Of a stretch of 64,000 bases of DNA, positions 35,126-44,452 are shown piece after piece. Every line of letters starts with the position of its first letter. The stretch's first letter is position 1. The notes beneath the pieces are model-generated. The model saw nothing but the letters and a program-made list of their open reading frames with translations, searched no databases and had not been told where the DNA came from. The DNA is from an uncultured Cellvibrio sp. (lineage in GTDB: Bacteria > Pseudomonadota > Gammaproteobacteria > Pseudomonadales > Cellvibrionaceae): NCBI GenBank assembly GCA_937958105.1, contig CALFXJ010000061.1, forward strand, positions 1 to 64,000, read 5' to 3'. The position numbers and the translations under genes were made by a program.

Positions 35126-35674
35126 GTGATAGACAATGATGGATTTCGCCCCAATGTGGGCATCATGCTTACCAACGACCGGGGCCAATTGCTCTGGGCG
35201 CGGCGCGTGGGCGGGCAGGATGCCTGGCAGTTCCCGCAAGGCGGCATCAATGCCAATGAAACCCCGGAGCAGGCGCTCTACCGTGAACTTCATGAAGAAA
35301 TAGGTCTCCACCCGGAAGACGTGGAGATTCTGGCCTGTACCCGTGGCTGGCTCCGCTATCGTCTGCCGAGCCGTCTGGTGCGGCACAACTCCCAGCCACT
35401 CTGCGTCGGCCAGAAACAGAAATGGTTTCTGCTGCGGCTGCGGACGGATGAAAGCCGGATCTGCCTGGAAAATGGCGGGCGTGCTGAGTTTGATGACTGG
35501 CGCTGGGTCAGCTACTGGTATCCGTTAAGTAAGGTGGTGGCCTTCAAACGTGATGTCTATCGGCGGGCATTAAAAGAGCTGTCGCTGGACCACAGCCAGC
35601 TGGAAGATGGAGTACACAGCGGGCGTGCGTCGGTTTCCGGCGGCGTGCATGCTACCTTACTGGGAGCCAGATAA
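35126..35674 (+). CDS. rppH: RNA pyrophosphohydrolase RppH
   Basis: A 182-residue Nudix enzyme starting at a GTG whose product begins [13 protein letters not shown], matching the E. coli start MIDDDGYRPNVG. The Nudix box [17 protein letters not shown] with the following HEEIGL is complete. RppH removes pyrophosphate from 5' ends of mRNA and starts decay. A TTG at 35102 would add eight residues unlike the family. A small hairpin (GCAGTC 35085-35090, GACTGC 35096-35101) lies in the leader. ptsP follows 128 bases downstream. Confidence 0.95.
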   Translation: MIDNDGFRPNVGIMLTNDRGQLLWARRVGGQDAWQFPQGGINANETPEQALYRELHEEIGLHPEDVEILACTRGWLRYRLPSRLVRHNSQPLCVGQKQKWFLLRLRTDESRICLENGGRAEFDDWRWVSYWYPLSKVVAFKRDVYRRALKELSLDHSQLEDGVHSGRASVSGGVHATLLGAR

Positions 35675-35802
35675 GCTTCTCAAGGACATACGTTACCTGG
35701 TATCCGTGAGAAGTCCCTGAATCCGAGTGACCTGCCAGACCTGCAACCTCCGGTTGTTGTGCAAGCAGGTCGCCGACAGACAACAACCAGGCAGTCCACT
35801 CG

Positions 35803-38064
35803 ATGTTAAATTCACTTCGCAGTATTGTTCAGGAAGTCAATGCCGCCCGCGACATGAAGACAGCGCTGGCGATCATTGTCTCACGCGTTAAACAGGCCAT
35901 GGGTACCCAGGTCTGTTCTGTCTACCTTAGAAATCACTCCGGCGATTACGTATTGATGGCTACCGATGGTTTGAACACCAACGCGGTGGGCAAGGTGCGC
36001 CTGCGTCCCGGTGAAGGGCTGGTAGGCCGTGTCGTCATGCGTGAGGAGCCGGTGAACCTGGAACATGCCGAGACCCACCCGAGTTATCAATATTTTCCTG
36101 AAACCGGTGAAGAGCGTTTCAGTTCTTTCCTCGGGGTCCCGATTATTCACCATCGCAAGGTGCTGGGTGTGCTGGTTGTTCAGCAGGCCGAGCAACGGCG
36201 TTTTGATGAAGGGGATGAAGCCTTTCTGGTGACCATGTCAGCCCAGCTCGCCGGCGTTATCGCCCATGCTGAGGCGACGGGTGCCATGGATACCGTGGGT
36301 ACCAAGGCTGCGCAGGCCAAGTTTGTCGGAGTTTCGGGCGCGCCTGGTATCGCCATCGGCGAGGCTGTGGTCATCACTCCACCGGCCGACCTTCGCTCCG
36401 TTCCTTATAAAGCATGTACTGACGTAGAGGCTGAGCTGGCCTTTTTCCAGCGTTGCCTGATGTCGGTACGCGAAGATATTAAAGCCTTAGGTGAGCAATT
36501 ACGCAGTCGCATCAATCGTGAGGAGCAGGCCCTGTTTGATGCCTATCTGGCCATGCTGGACGACGCGTCTCTGGCCCGCGAGGTGACTGAGCGCATCCGC
36601 AGCGGTACCAACGCCTCCTACGCCTGGGCTGAGGTTATCCTGGAGCACGAGAATACCTTTAACAGCATGAATGACCCCTATCTGCGTGAGCGGGCTACTG
36701 ACTTGCGCGATCTGGGGCGGCGGGTGCTGGCCTACCTGCAGGAATCCAATCAGAAATGCCGGGTATACCCTGATAAAACCATTCTTATCGGCGAAGAGCT
36801 GACCGCATCCATGCTGGGTGAGATTCCCAAGGAAAAGCTGGCGGGCCTGGTATCAGTACTCGGTTCCGGTAACTCGCACGTCGCTATTCTTGCCCGCGCC
36901 ATGGATATTCCTACAGTCATGGGGGCAGTAGATCTCCCTTATACCCAGATGGATCAGCGCGCGGTCATCGTAGATGGATATAAAGGAACAGTTTACAGCG
37001 ATCCCGGCCCGCAGCTGCGCAAACACTATAAAGCCATCTTCCTTGAGGAGCAGGAGCTGGTTAAAGGATTGGAAGCGCTCAAGGACCTGCCCTGTGAAAC
37101 CCTTGACCATTATCGTCTGCCATTGTGGGTTAATACCGGGCTGATGACCGACGTGGTGCGTTCGCTTGAGCGGGGAGCGGAAGGGGTAGGACTCTACCGG
37201 ACAGAAGTGCCCTTTCTATTGCGGGATCGTTTCCCCAGCGAGGAGGAGCAGCGCGCCATCTATCGTGAGCAGCTGGAAGCCTTCGCCCCCCATACAGTGA
37301 CCATGCGGACCTTGGATATTGGCGGTGATAAGGCGCTGCCTTATTTCCCAATCGAAGAAGACAACCCTTTCCTTGGGTGGCGTGGCATCCGCGTAACCCT
37401 GGATCATCCTGAGATCTTTCTCGCCCAGCTGCGCGCCATGATCAAGGCCAGCGAAGGGCTGGATAATTTACGCATCCTGCTGCCGATGATCACCAATGTG
37501 GCGGAACTGGATGCATCAAAACTGCTTATCCATCGCGTCTTTAATGAGCTGCTGGAAGAGGGCTTCAAGGTCAAGATGCCCCATATCGGGGTGATGATTG
37601 AAGTACCGGCTGCGGTTTATCAGGTTCGGGAAATCTCAACGCGGGTGGATTTTCTGTCCGTGGGCAGCAATGACCTGACGCAATACCTTCTTGCGGTAGA
37701 TCGCAATAACGCGCGGGTGGCAGATCTTTACCAGGCCTTTCATCCGGCAGTTCTGAGGGCGCTGCAGCATATTGTCACTGAGGCCCATGCAGAACATGTC
37801 AGTGTGAGCATCTGTGGCGAACTGGCGGGAGATCCTGGCGCCGCTATTCTGTTAATGGCCATGGGATACGATGTGCTGTCTATGAATGCCACCAACCTTC
37901 CCAAGGTGAAGTCGGTTATTCGCAGCATCAGCCTCGAAGACGCGAAGAAGCTGTTACAGGAAGTCATGTTGATGATCAATGCCGAACAGATCCGCCAGCG
38001 AGTGGATCAGGCGCTCCGGGATGCGGGCGTCACGCGCTTGATACGGCCCTCAGCGCAGGATTGA
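35803..38064 (+). CDS. ptsP: nitrogen phosphotransferase enzyme I, PtsP (EI-Ntr)
   Basis: A 753-residue protein with an N-terminal GAF domain (about 1-150), then the PTS enzyme I domains: swivelling domain with the phosphorylated histidine H359 (GSGNSHVAI) and a C-terminal PEP-binding barrel (TLDIGGDKALPYF, GWRGIRV, SVGSNDLTQYLLAVDR, CGELAG). It passes phosphate from PEP to NPr and EIIA-Ntr, a regulatory chain. Length and order match E. coli PtsP. The rppH-ptsP neighbourhood is widely conserved. Confidence 0.95.
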   Translation: MLNSLRSIVQEVNAARDMKTALAIIVSRVKQAMGTQVCSVYLRNHSGDYVLMATDGLNTNAVGKVRLRPGEGLVGRVVMREEPVNLEHAETHPSYQYFPETGEERFSSFLGVPIIHHRKVLGVLVVQQAEQRRFDEGDEAFLVTMSAQLAGVIAHAEATGAMDTVGTKAAQAKFVGVSGAPGIAIGEAVVITPPADLRSVPYKACTDVEAELAFFQRCLMSVREDIKALGEQLRSRINREEQALFDAYLAMLDDASLAREVTERIRSGTNASYAWAEVILEHENTFNSMNDPYLRERATDLRDLGRRVLAYLQESNQKCRVYPDKTILIGEELTASMLGEIPKEKLAGLVSVLGSGNSHVAILARAMDIPTVMGAVDLPYTQMDQRAVIVDGYKGTVYSDPGPQLRKHYKAIFLEEQELVKGLEALKDLPCETLDHYRLPLWVNTGLMTDVVRSLERGAEGVGLYRTEVPFLLRDRFPSEEEQRAIYREQLEAFAPHTVTMRTLDIGGDKALPYFPIEEDNPFLGWRGIRVTLDHPEIFLAQLRAMIKASEGLDNLRILLPMITNVAELDASKLLIHRVFNELLEEGFKVKMPHIGVMIEVPAAVYQVREISTRVDFLSVGSNDLTQYLLAVDRNNARVADLYQAFHPAVLRALQHIVTEAHAEHVSVSICGELAGDPGAAILLMAMGYDVLSMNATNLPKVKSVIRSISLEDAKKLLQEVMLMINAEQIRQRVDQALRDAGVTRLIRPSAQD

Positions 38065-38175
38065 TCGCTGGTAAATACCGGCGTTTGCATGACTTAACTT
38101 CTGCGGTGGCGTGATCAGGCGACCATTCGTGTATCATTGGCCGCGTTCTGGATTCCACAAGGCAATTTTTTACCT

Positions 38176-38988
38176 ATGTTGACCTACCCCGAGATTGATC
38201 CTGTTGCACTGGCTATTGGTCCCCTGAAGATTCACTGGTATGGCATCATGTACCTGCTGGCTTTCGCCAGTGCTTGGCTGATTGCCATGCAGCGGACCAA
38301 AGCGCCCCACGCACTGATCAACAAAACACAGGTGGAAAATCTGATTACTTATGGCGCTTTCGGTGTCATTATCGGTGGTCGGGTGGGTTATGTGGTGCTC
38401 TATCAATTTGACGCCTGGATGAACGATCCGCTGTGGCTGTTCCGGGTATGGGAAGGTGGGATGTCTTTTCATGGCGGATTGATCGGTGTGATTGTGGCAA
38501 TGCTGATATACGCTCATCGCATCCGCAAACCTTACATTGCCTTGATGGATTTTATTGCCCCTGCGGTACCGCTCGGACTTGGTTTTGGTCGCCTTGGAAA
38601 CTTTATCGGGCAGGAACTCTGGGGAAGGATAACCGACAGTCGTTGGGGGATGATCTTCCCGCGGGACCCTTCAGGCCTACCCCGCCATCCTTCGCAGCTT
38701 TATCAGGCTGCGCTCGAAGGCCTGGTGTTATTTATCATCATCTTCTGGTTTTCCCGTAAACCGCGGCCTCGTGGCGCAGTGTGTGGGCTCTTCCTGGTGT
38801 TCTACGCCAGCTTCCGATTCCTCGTTGAATTTGTGCGTGAACCTGACAGTCACATCGGCTTCGATTTGATGGGCTGGATGACCCGTGGCCAACTCTTGTC
38901 CATACCTCTTTTTATTCTGGGGCTCGGTTTGATTATCTACGCCTACTGGCCTTCCAGAACCTCGGATTCCATTGCCGCCAGTAAATAA
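38176..38988 (+). CDS. lgt: prolipoprotein diacylglyceryl transferase Lgt
   Basis: A 270-residue inner-membrane enzyme from the ATG at 38176 (LTYPEIDPVALAIGPLKIHWYG), with about seven helices and the Lgt signature GFGRLGNFIGQELWGR. It attaches diacylglycerol to the lipobox cysteine of lipoproteins such as those at 20.9 and 31.3 kb. An in-frame start at 38137 adds 13 residues unlike the family. It is 25 bases upstream of thyA, a common pair. Confidence 0.95.
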   Translation: MLTYPEIDPVALAIGPLKIHWYGIMYLLAFASAWLIAMQRTKAPHALINKTQVENLITYGAFGVIIGGRVGYVVLYQFDAWMNDPLWLFRVWEGGMSFHGGLIGVIVAMLIYAHRIRKPYIALMDFIAPAVPLGLGFGRLGNFIGQELWGRITDSRWGMIFPRDPSGLPRHPSQLYQAALEGLVLFIIIFWFSRKPRPRGAVCGLFLVFYASFRFLVEFVREPDSHIGFDLMGWMTRGQLLSIPLFILGLGLIIYAYWPSRTSDSIAASK

Positions 38989-39013
38989 GCGGACGCATGA
39001 GAGAGTCATATAA

Positions 39014-39853
39014 ATGAAACAATATCTGGACCTGATGCGCGATGTCGTGGAGAACGGCATCCAGCGCGGCGACCGTACCGGGACCGGAACCCGCTCCGTC
39101 TTTGGTCGCCAGCTTCGATTTGATCTGGCGGAAGGCTTTCCGCTGATTACTACCAAGACCGTACATCTGAAAAGCGTCATCATAGAGTTATTGTGGTTCC
39201 TTCAGGGGCGTACAGATGTCAACTGGTTACAGGAAAGGGGTTGCAGTATCTGGAATGAATGGGCGACTGCCGATGGTGAGCTGGGGCCGGTCTATGGCAA
39301 ACAATGGCGGAGCTGGGCCTGTCCGGACGGCAGCACCATTGACCAGATCTCCCAGGTCATTGAACAGATTAAGACTCGCCCCACGTCCCGCCGCTTGATT
39401 GTCAGCGCCTGGAACCCCGCTGATCTGCCTGATGAGTCCATAAGCCCTCAGGAAAATGTGGCTCAGGGCCGCATGGCTCTGGCTGCCTGCCATACGCTGT
39501 TTCAGTTCTATGTGGCTGAAGGTAAGCTGTCCTGCCAGTTGTACCAGCGCAGCGCTGACCTGTTTCTGGGTGTGCCATTCAATATTGCCAGCTATGCATT
39601 ACTAACCCATATGGTGGCGCAGCAGTGTGATCTGGGAGTAGGTGACTTTGTCCATACCTTTGGTGACTGCCATTTGTACAACAACCACATCACTGATGAA
39701 ATTGTTTTCGAACAATTGAACCGTGCGCCAAAAAAATTGCCCAACCTGATCATTAAACGTCGTCCGAAAGACATTTTTGATTATCAGCTTGAGGATTTTG
39801 AGTTTAAAGGTTACGAACCCCATCCGCGTATTATTGCGCCAATAGCCATATAA
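39014..39853 (+). CDS. thyA: thymidylate synthase ThyA
   Basis: A 279-residue enzyme making dTMP from dUMP with methylene-tetrahydrofolate. The phosphate-binding [14 protein letters not shown], the catalytic cysteine C159 ([12 protein letters not shown]), [18 protein letters not shown] and [12 protein letters not shown] are intact. It is about 15 residues longer than the 264-residue E. coli form, partly through an insert after NPADLPDES. It lies between lgt and folA. Confidence 0.97.
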   Translation: MKQYLDLMRDVVENGIQRGDRTGTGTRSVFGRQLRFDLAEGFPLITTKTVHLKSVIIELLWFLQGRTDVNWLQERGCSIWNEWATADGELGPVYGKQWRSWACPDGSTIDQISQVIEQIKTRPTSRRLIVSAWNPADLPDESISPQENVAQGRMALAACHTLFQFYVAEGKLSCQLYQRSADLFLGVPFNIASYALLTHMVAQQCDLGVGDFVHTFGDCHLYNNHITDEIVFEQLNRAPKKLPNLIIKRRPKDIFDYQLEDFEFKGYEPHPRIIAPIAI

Positions 39854-39882
39854 CTAAGCGCAAGGCAAGGAGTACAACCCAG

Positions 39883-40386
39883 GTGAAACTAGCTCTTATT
39901 GTTGCTGCTGCAGCCAACAATGTAATTGGCTGCGAAAATCGGCTGCCCTGGCATCTGTCGGAGGACCTGAAGTACTTCAAGACGGTAACGATGGGAAAAC
40001 CGATCATCATGGGGCGCAAGACTTATGAGTCCATCGGTCGGCCTTTACCGGGGCGCACCAATATTGTGGTGACGCGCCAGCTGGATTGGCAGGGTCCAGA
40101 GGGTGTGTTGGTGGCGCATGATCTCGAAGGCGCCAAAAAACTGGCCGAACAAGTTGTCGCTGGAGGTGGGAATGCTGAGATCATGGTGATCGGTGGAGCC
40201 GAAGTTTATCGCGCCAGCATAAATCATGCCCAGAAGATCTATTTGACGAAGATTAAGAAAATTTTTTCCGGAGATGCTTATTTCCCGGAATTATCTCCCA
40301 AGGAATGGTTAAAAGTTTCGGAAGTAGAAGGTGATGCCTCCTCATCCGAACCTCATGTTTTTATGGTGTATGAAAGAATCGCCTAA
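39883..40386 (+). CDS. folA: dihydrofolate reductase FolA
   Basis: A 167-residue enzyme that reduces dihydrofolate, restoring the cofactor used by ThyA next door. IGCENRLPWHLSEDLKYFK, MGRKTYESIGRPLPGR and VIGGAEVY are diagnostic. The start is a GTG with AAGGAG upstream. It is the last gene of the lgt-thyA-folA run; the next gene is 296 bases away. Confidence 0.96.
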   Translation: MKLALIVAAAANNVIGCENRLPWHLSEDLKYFKTVTMGKPIIMGRKTYESIGRPLPGRTNIVVTRQLDWQGPEGVLVAHDLEGAKKLAEQVVAGGGNAEIMVIGGAEVYRASINHAQKIYLTKIKKIFSGDAYFPELSPKEWLKVSEVEGDASSSEPHVFMVYERIA

Positions 40387-40421
40387 GGAAAAATCTTTAA
40401 GAACCATTAATTATGACAAAT

Positions 40422-40438
40422 TGAGCATAATTTGCTCA
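40422..40438. promoter_or_regulatory. 17-base interrupted palindrome upstream of the TonB2-type operon
   Basis: TGAGCA-TAATT-TGCTCA, symmetrical with an A/T centre, 245 bases before the DUF3450 ATG. It is not a recognisable Fur box. A regulator site is possible; it could equally be part of the folA 3' region. Confidence 0.35.
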
Positions 40439-40545
40439 TTAGGGCTGGTTTTTAATCAATTGTTACTTATGGTTTGCTTTGAAATATGTCACTGTTACTC
40501 CGGTGATACCTAAATACACACGTAGGAAACCTTTTGGATAAAACA

Positions 40546-40575
40546 TTGAATGTGAGCGAAAGCTCTTATTACAAT
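40546..40575 (+). promoter_or_regulatory. candidate sigma-70 promoter of the TonB2-type operon
   Basis: TTGAAT (40546-40551) and TACAAT (40570-40575) are 18 bases apart. The predicted transcript would have a leader of about 100 bases containing the perfect hairpin GCCTCG-CTTC-CGAGGC at 40591-40606 before the strong GGGGGGA ribosome site. Confidence 0.45.
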
Positions 40576-40682
40576 GCGGCGTTCTTAATTGCCTCGCTTC
40601 CGAGGCTACGTGGATAACGCGTCTGTGGCACTTCCGTTACTGTCGCAAACTCACTTGATGAAGCACCCGAGTTGGGGGGAAT

Positions 40683-41465
40683 ATGAAAAAACAGCGATTG
40701 AAAGCCGTGGTTTTATCCACAGTGCTTTCTGCCGGCGCGCTAATGGGTAGCGTTGCTCAGGCAGATCAAACCCTGGACAACATTCTCCAGGTAGGTCAGA
40801 CCAAAACGACCTTGGCACAAGAATCACAAAAACGTATTGATCGACTGGCTCAGGAAACTGATGACCTTACCCAGGAGTTCAAAGCGGTCAGTAAAGAAAT
40901 TGAAGGTCTGCGTGTTTATAACGCCCAGTTAGAAAAACAAGTTGCTGCCCAGCTTCAAGTTATCAAGGATCTCGATGCATCTATCGAGCAGGTGACCGTC
41001 GTTGAACGCCAGATCCAGCCGTTGATCATGCGTATGCTGGATGGTCTTGAGCAATTTATTGCCCTGGACAAACCATTCCTCCTGGAAGAGCGCACTGCCC
41101 GTATTCAGATGTTGCGTGACAATCAGGACCGCGCTGATATCTCCGTATCCGAGAAATTCCGTCAGGTGCTTGAAGCCTACAAAATTGAATCCGATTACGG
41201 CCGTTTCGTTAACGAATACAAGGCGACTCTGAATGTCGGTGGCCAGGACCGCGAAGTCAATATTCTTCAGGTTGGCCGTGTGTCACTGATGTACCAGACT
41301 ACCGATACCAGATTGTCAGGTGCTTGGGATGCAAGCCAGAACGCGTGGGTAGAGCTGGATGATTCTTACCGTGGCCTGATCCTCAAAGGTCTGCGTATCG
41401 CACGTAAACAAGCCTCAGCAGATGTTATTACCGTACCTGTTCAAGCTCCGGAGGCAGCACAATGA
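40683..41465 (+). CDS. DUF3450 periplasmic protein of the TonB2-type system
   Basis: A 260-residue exported protein with a signal peptide (LSAGALMGSVAQA) and a long coiled-coil region (about residues 35-110), ending in a globular part. It matches DUF3450 (PF11932), whose genes head TtpC/ExbB2/ExbD2/TonB2 operons in Vibrio and marine gammaproteobacteria. Exact role unknown. Its stop overlaps the start of the next gene (ATGA), giving coupled translation. Confidence 0.9.
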   Translation: MKKQRLKAVVLSTVLSAGALMGSVAQADQTLDNILQVGQTKTTLAQESQKRIDRLAQETDDLTQEFKAVSKEIEGLRVYNAQLEKQVAAQLQVIKDLDASIEQVTVVERQIQPLIMRMLDGLEQFIALDKPFLLEERTARIQMLRDNQDRADISVSEKFRQVLEAYKIESDYGRFVNEYKATLNVGGQDREVNILQVGRVSLMYQTTDTRLSGAWDASQNAWVELDDSYRGLILKGLRIARKQASADVITVPVQAPEAAQ

Positions 41466-42832
41466 AGATGAAGTTTGTAAAAAGCTGCATGGCTCTCGTA
41501 GCCGCAGGTTTGCTGAGCAGCAGCTTCGCTTTGGCTCAGTCTGATAAAGCCGCGTCGCTCGATCAGCTGCTGGATATGGTTAAAAAATCCCAGATTGCCG
41601 AGTCAGCCGAGCACCGTCAACGCGAAGCCGAATTTGCACGCAACAAGGCTAACCAGGCCAACCTTTTGGCCCAGGCAAAATCGACCCGTCAGGCTGAAGA
41701 AGCTCGCTCTGAACGTCTGGAAAAAGTTCATTCTGATCAAGAGTTGCAGGTTACAGCTAAAAGAGCTCAGTTCAATGAGCGTCTGGGCTCAATGCGCGAA
41801 CTCTTTGGCCACCTGACATCAACTGCAGGTGACTTGCGTGTAGCCACCGAGAGCTCATTGGTGAGTGCCCAGTACCCCAATCGTGGCGACTTCCTTGAAG
41901 ACCTGATCGACAAGATGAACAGCAATACTAAACTGCCGACAATCGCTGAGATTGAGCGTCTGTGGTATGAAGTTCAGCGCGAAATGATCGAGGGTGGCCG
42001 TGTTACCAAATTCAACGGTGTGGTTATCAAGCCAAACGGTGAAAGAGGTGAACAGGAAATTGTTCGTATCGGTGTTTGGAACCTGGTTTCTGATGGCCAG
42101 TACCTGAGCTTTGACGGCAGCAAGATCGAAGAGCTGCCTCGTCAGCCCGACGGCTTCTCTTCTGGCGCAAAGGCTCTGCAGAATGCCACTTCAGGCCTGG
42201 TTGGTGTAGGTATTGACCCAACTGGCCCTACCGGCGGTTCACTGCTGGCGGCCCTGATTAATAAAGAAACTCTGGAAGAGCAATTCCACCACGGCGGCTT
42301 GGTTGGTTACGTTATTACCGCTATCGGTATCTTCGGTGTACTGCTTGGCTTGTGGCGCATTCTGTACCTGTTTGGCGTGAACGCCAAAGTGAATGCTCAG
42401 CTGAAGTCATCCAAGCCTAACCTCAACAACCCATTGGGTCGTGTCTTGAAGGTGGCTGAGGATAATCCGAAGGCTGACAACGAAACACTTGAGCTGAAGC
42501 TTGAAGAGGCTGTTCTGAAAGAGCGTCCCGCTATTGAGAGTGGTCTGGCGATTCTGAAGATCATTGCTGCTGTTGCACCGCTGTTGGGTCTGCTTGGTAC
42601 CGTAACTGGTATGATCGAGACCTTCCAGGCGATCACAATCTTTGGCGCTGGCGATCCTAAGAACATGGCAGGCGGTATCTCCGCAGCGCTGGTTACTACA
42701 GTACAAGGTCTGGTTGTTGCAATTCCTGTTGTATTGATGCACACCCTGGTTAACGGTCGCGCCAAGCGTATCGTTCACATTCTGGATGAGCAGACCACAG
42801 GTATCATCGCCGAAAACGCTGAACGTAAGTAG
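41462..42832 (+). CDS. TtpC-like protein with MotA/TolQ/ExbB domain
   Basis: A 456-residue protein: signal peptide (MALVAAGLLSSSFALAQ), a periplasmic helical region with coiled coil to about residue 270, then three membrane helices of the MotA/TolQ/ExbB proton-channel type (APLLGLLGTVTGMIETFQAI, AGGISAALVTTVQGLVVAIP). This is the TtpC layout, a fourth subunit needed by TonB2 systems in Vibrio. It probably adds a periplasm-spanning stator element to the channel formed with the next two gene products. Confidence 0.9.
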   Translation: MKMKFVKSCMALVAAGLLSSSFALAQSDKAASLDQLLDMVKKSQIAESAEHRQREAEFARNKANQANLLAQAKSTRQAEEARSERLEKVHSDQELQVTAKRAQFNERLGSMRELFGHLTSTAGDLRVATESSLVSAQYPNRGDFLEDLIDKMNSNTKLPTIAEIERLWYEVQREMIEGGRVTKFNGVVIKPNGERGEQEIVRIGVWNLVSDGQYLSFDGSKIEELPRQPDGFSSGAKALQNATSGLVGVGIDPTGPTGGSLLAALINKETLEEQFHHGGLVGYVITAIGIFGVLLGLWRILYLFGVNAKVNAQLKSSKPNLNNPLGRVLKVAEDNPKADNETLELKLEEAVLKERPAIESGLAILKIIAAVAPLLGLLGTVTGMIETFQAITIFGAGDPKNMAGGISAALVTTVQGLVVAIPVVLMHTLVNGRAKRIVHILDEQTTGIIAENAERK

Positions 42833-42842
42833 GAGATAGCTC

Positions 42843-43370
42843 ATGCAGGCATTAATGGACGCGTTTGCAGCCATTGGAGCCTTTATGGATCAGGGCGGCC
42901 CGGTAATGTATTGGATTGCCGCCCTTACCTTTGTAATGTGGACGCTGTCGTTTGAGCGCGTCTGGTATTTCAAGGGGAATCTGAAAGGTGACGTACAACG
43001 GTCTCTGGATGTGTGGGAGGCGCGCACTGAGCGTAAATCCTGGAACGCACGCCAGATTCGCGAGGCTATGATTTCGCGCATGTCCGACAGGATCCAGCAG
43101 AACATGGATATGATTGCAACACTGATTGCAATGTGTCCGCTGATGGGTTTGCTCGGAACGGTAACAGGTATGATTGAGGTATTCGGTGTGCTCGCTACCA
43201 CAGGTGGTGGGGATGCCAAGCAAATGGCCGGGGGAGTTTCTCGTGCGACTATTCCAACAATGGCAGGAATGGTCTCCGCAATCTCCGGTCTATTTATCAA
43301 CACTTATCTGACCCGAATAGCAGAACGCGAAAGTCAATTATTTGCCGATCACCTGACGATGGATCACTAA
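42843..43370 (+). CDS. exbB: ExbB-type proton channel subunit
   Basis: A 175-residue membrane protein with three helices of the MotA/TolQ/ExbB family; MCPLMGLLGTVTGMIEVFG and MAGGVSRATIPTMAGMVSAI are the channel helices. With ExbD and TonB it turns proton flow into energy for outer-membrane receptors. It shares the channel motif with the larger TtpC-like protein directly upstream, a paired duplication typical of these operons. Confidence 0.95.
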   Translation: MQALMDAFAAIGAFMDQGGPVMYWIAALTFVMWTLSFERVWYFKGNLKGDVQRSLDVWEARTERKSWNARQIREAMISRMSDRIQQNMDMIATLIAMCPLMGLLGTVTGMIEVFGVLATTGGGDAKQMAGGVSRATIPTMAGMVSAISGLFINTYLTRIAERESQLFADHLTMDH

Positions 43371-43407
43371 GGTTCATGTGCTGAAGAATTAACCGAAGAG
43401 ATTTCTC

Positions 43408-43812
43408 ATGGCCAGAAATAGTGCAAAACCGGATGAAGAACCCCAGGCGATTGACCTGACGCCCATGCTCGACGTGGTCTTTATCATGTTGATCTTCTTC
43501 ATTGTTACAGCGACATTTATCAAAGAAGCTGGCGTTGAAGTGAATCGTCCTGAGGCGACCACCTGGGATGAAAAGAAACGCGCCAGCATTCTGATTGCTG
43601 TTAACAGTAATAATGAAATCTGGATCGATAAGAACCGTGTTGATCCTCGCGGTGTTCGTCAGGCTATTGAACGCCTATTGACTGAAAATCCCAATGGAAC
43701 TGTGGTTATTCAGTCTGATAGTGAAGCCAGTATCGAGCTGTTAGTTGATATCACTAACGCCGCACGTGAAGCGGGTGTTCTTGATGTCGCTGTCTCAACT
43801 GAAAAGAAATAG
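43408..43812 (+). CDS. exbD: ExbD-type protein
   Basis: A 134-residue protein with one N-terminal membrane helix preceded by IDLTPMLDVVFIMLIFFIV; the aspartate in this helix is the proton-carrying residue of ExbD/TolR. The periplasmic domain follows (NGTVVIQSDSEASIELLVD). It lies 37 bases after exbB and 6 bases before tonB. Confidence 0.95.
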   Translation: MARNSAKPDEEPQAIDLTPMLDVVFIMLIFFIVTATFIKEAGVEVNRPEATTWDEKKRASILIAVNSNNEIWIDKNRVDPRGVRQAIERLLTENPNGTVVIQSDSEASIELLVDITNAAREAGVLDVAVSTEKK

Positions 43813-43818
43813 GCCGCT

Positions 43819-44439
43819 ATGAACATTGCAAGAGTAGGTATAGCTGGAGGCTTGGGGGTGGTTGCCACCTTCTTGCTCCTGTTTTTGATGCATTCACTGA
43901 TTAACAAAGATCTTGGTGAGGCTCCGGATGTTAAAGAGACCAAGATCGCTGATATTCAGATGCCAAAAACTGAGATCGAAACTCGCTACGAAGAGGTAAA
44001 GCCGGAGAAGCCGGAGGAGCCTCAGACTCCACCACCAAGTATTCCTGAACCGGAATTTGATGCGCCAGATGCAAATCTGGATGGTATCAATATGGAAGCG
44101 CCGAAATTCGAATCCAATATTGCTATGAATATCGGTGGTTTTAGCGGTGACGGTGAATATCTGCCAATCGTGAAGGTTGCACCGGAATATCCTAGTAATG
44201 CTGCTTCGCGTGGTATTGAAGGCTTCTGTACTGTGGAATTTACCGTAACGGTCAATGGTTCGACCAAAGATGTGGTAGCAATTGACTGCACCACTAAAGA
44301 CGGTAAACCGACCACTGTATTCAATCGTGCCTCGATTCGTGCTGCGGAAAGATTTAAGTATCGCCCGAAAGTTGTTGATGGTGTGCCCATAGAAGTTCCG
44401 GGCGTCCGCAACAGATTCGTGTACGAGTTGGCGAAGTAA
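43819..44439 (+). CDS. tonB: TonB energy transducer (TonB2 type)
   Basis: A 206-residue protein with an N-terminal membrane helix, a short Pro/Glu-rich spacer (KPEKPEEPQTPPPSIPEPE) and a TonB C-terminal domain (APEYPSNAASRGIEGFCTVEFTV). It contacts TonB boxes of outer-membrane receptors. The spacer is much shorter than in E. coli TonB1, as is usual for TonB2 proteins with TtpC helpers. The receptor at 53.8-56.9 kb is a possible client. Confidence 0.95.
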   Translation: MNIARVGIAGGLGVVATFLLLFLMHSLINKDLGEAPDVKETKIADIQMPKTEIETRYEEVKPEKPEEPQTPPPSIPEPEFDAPDANLDGINMEAPKFESNIAMNIGGFSGDGEYLPIVKVAPEYPSNAASRGIEGFCTVEFTVTVNGSTKDVVAIDCTTKDGKPTTVFNRASIRAAERFKYRPKVVDGVPIEVPGVRNRFVYELAK

Positions 44440-44452
44440 GAGAGGTATGAAT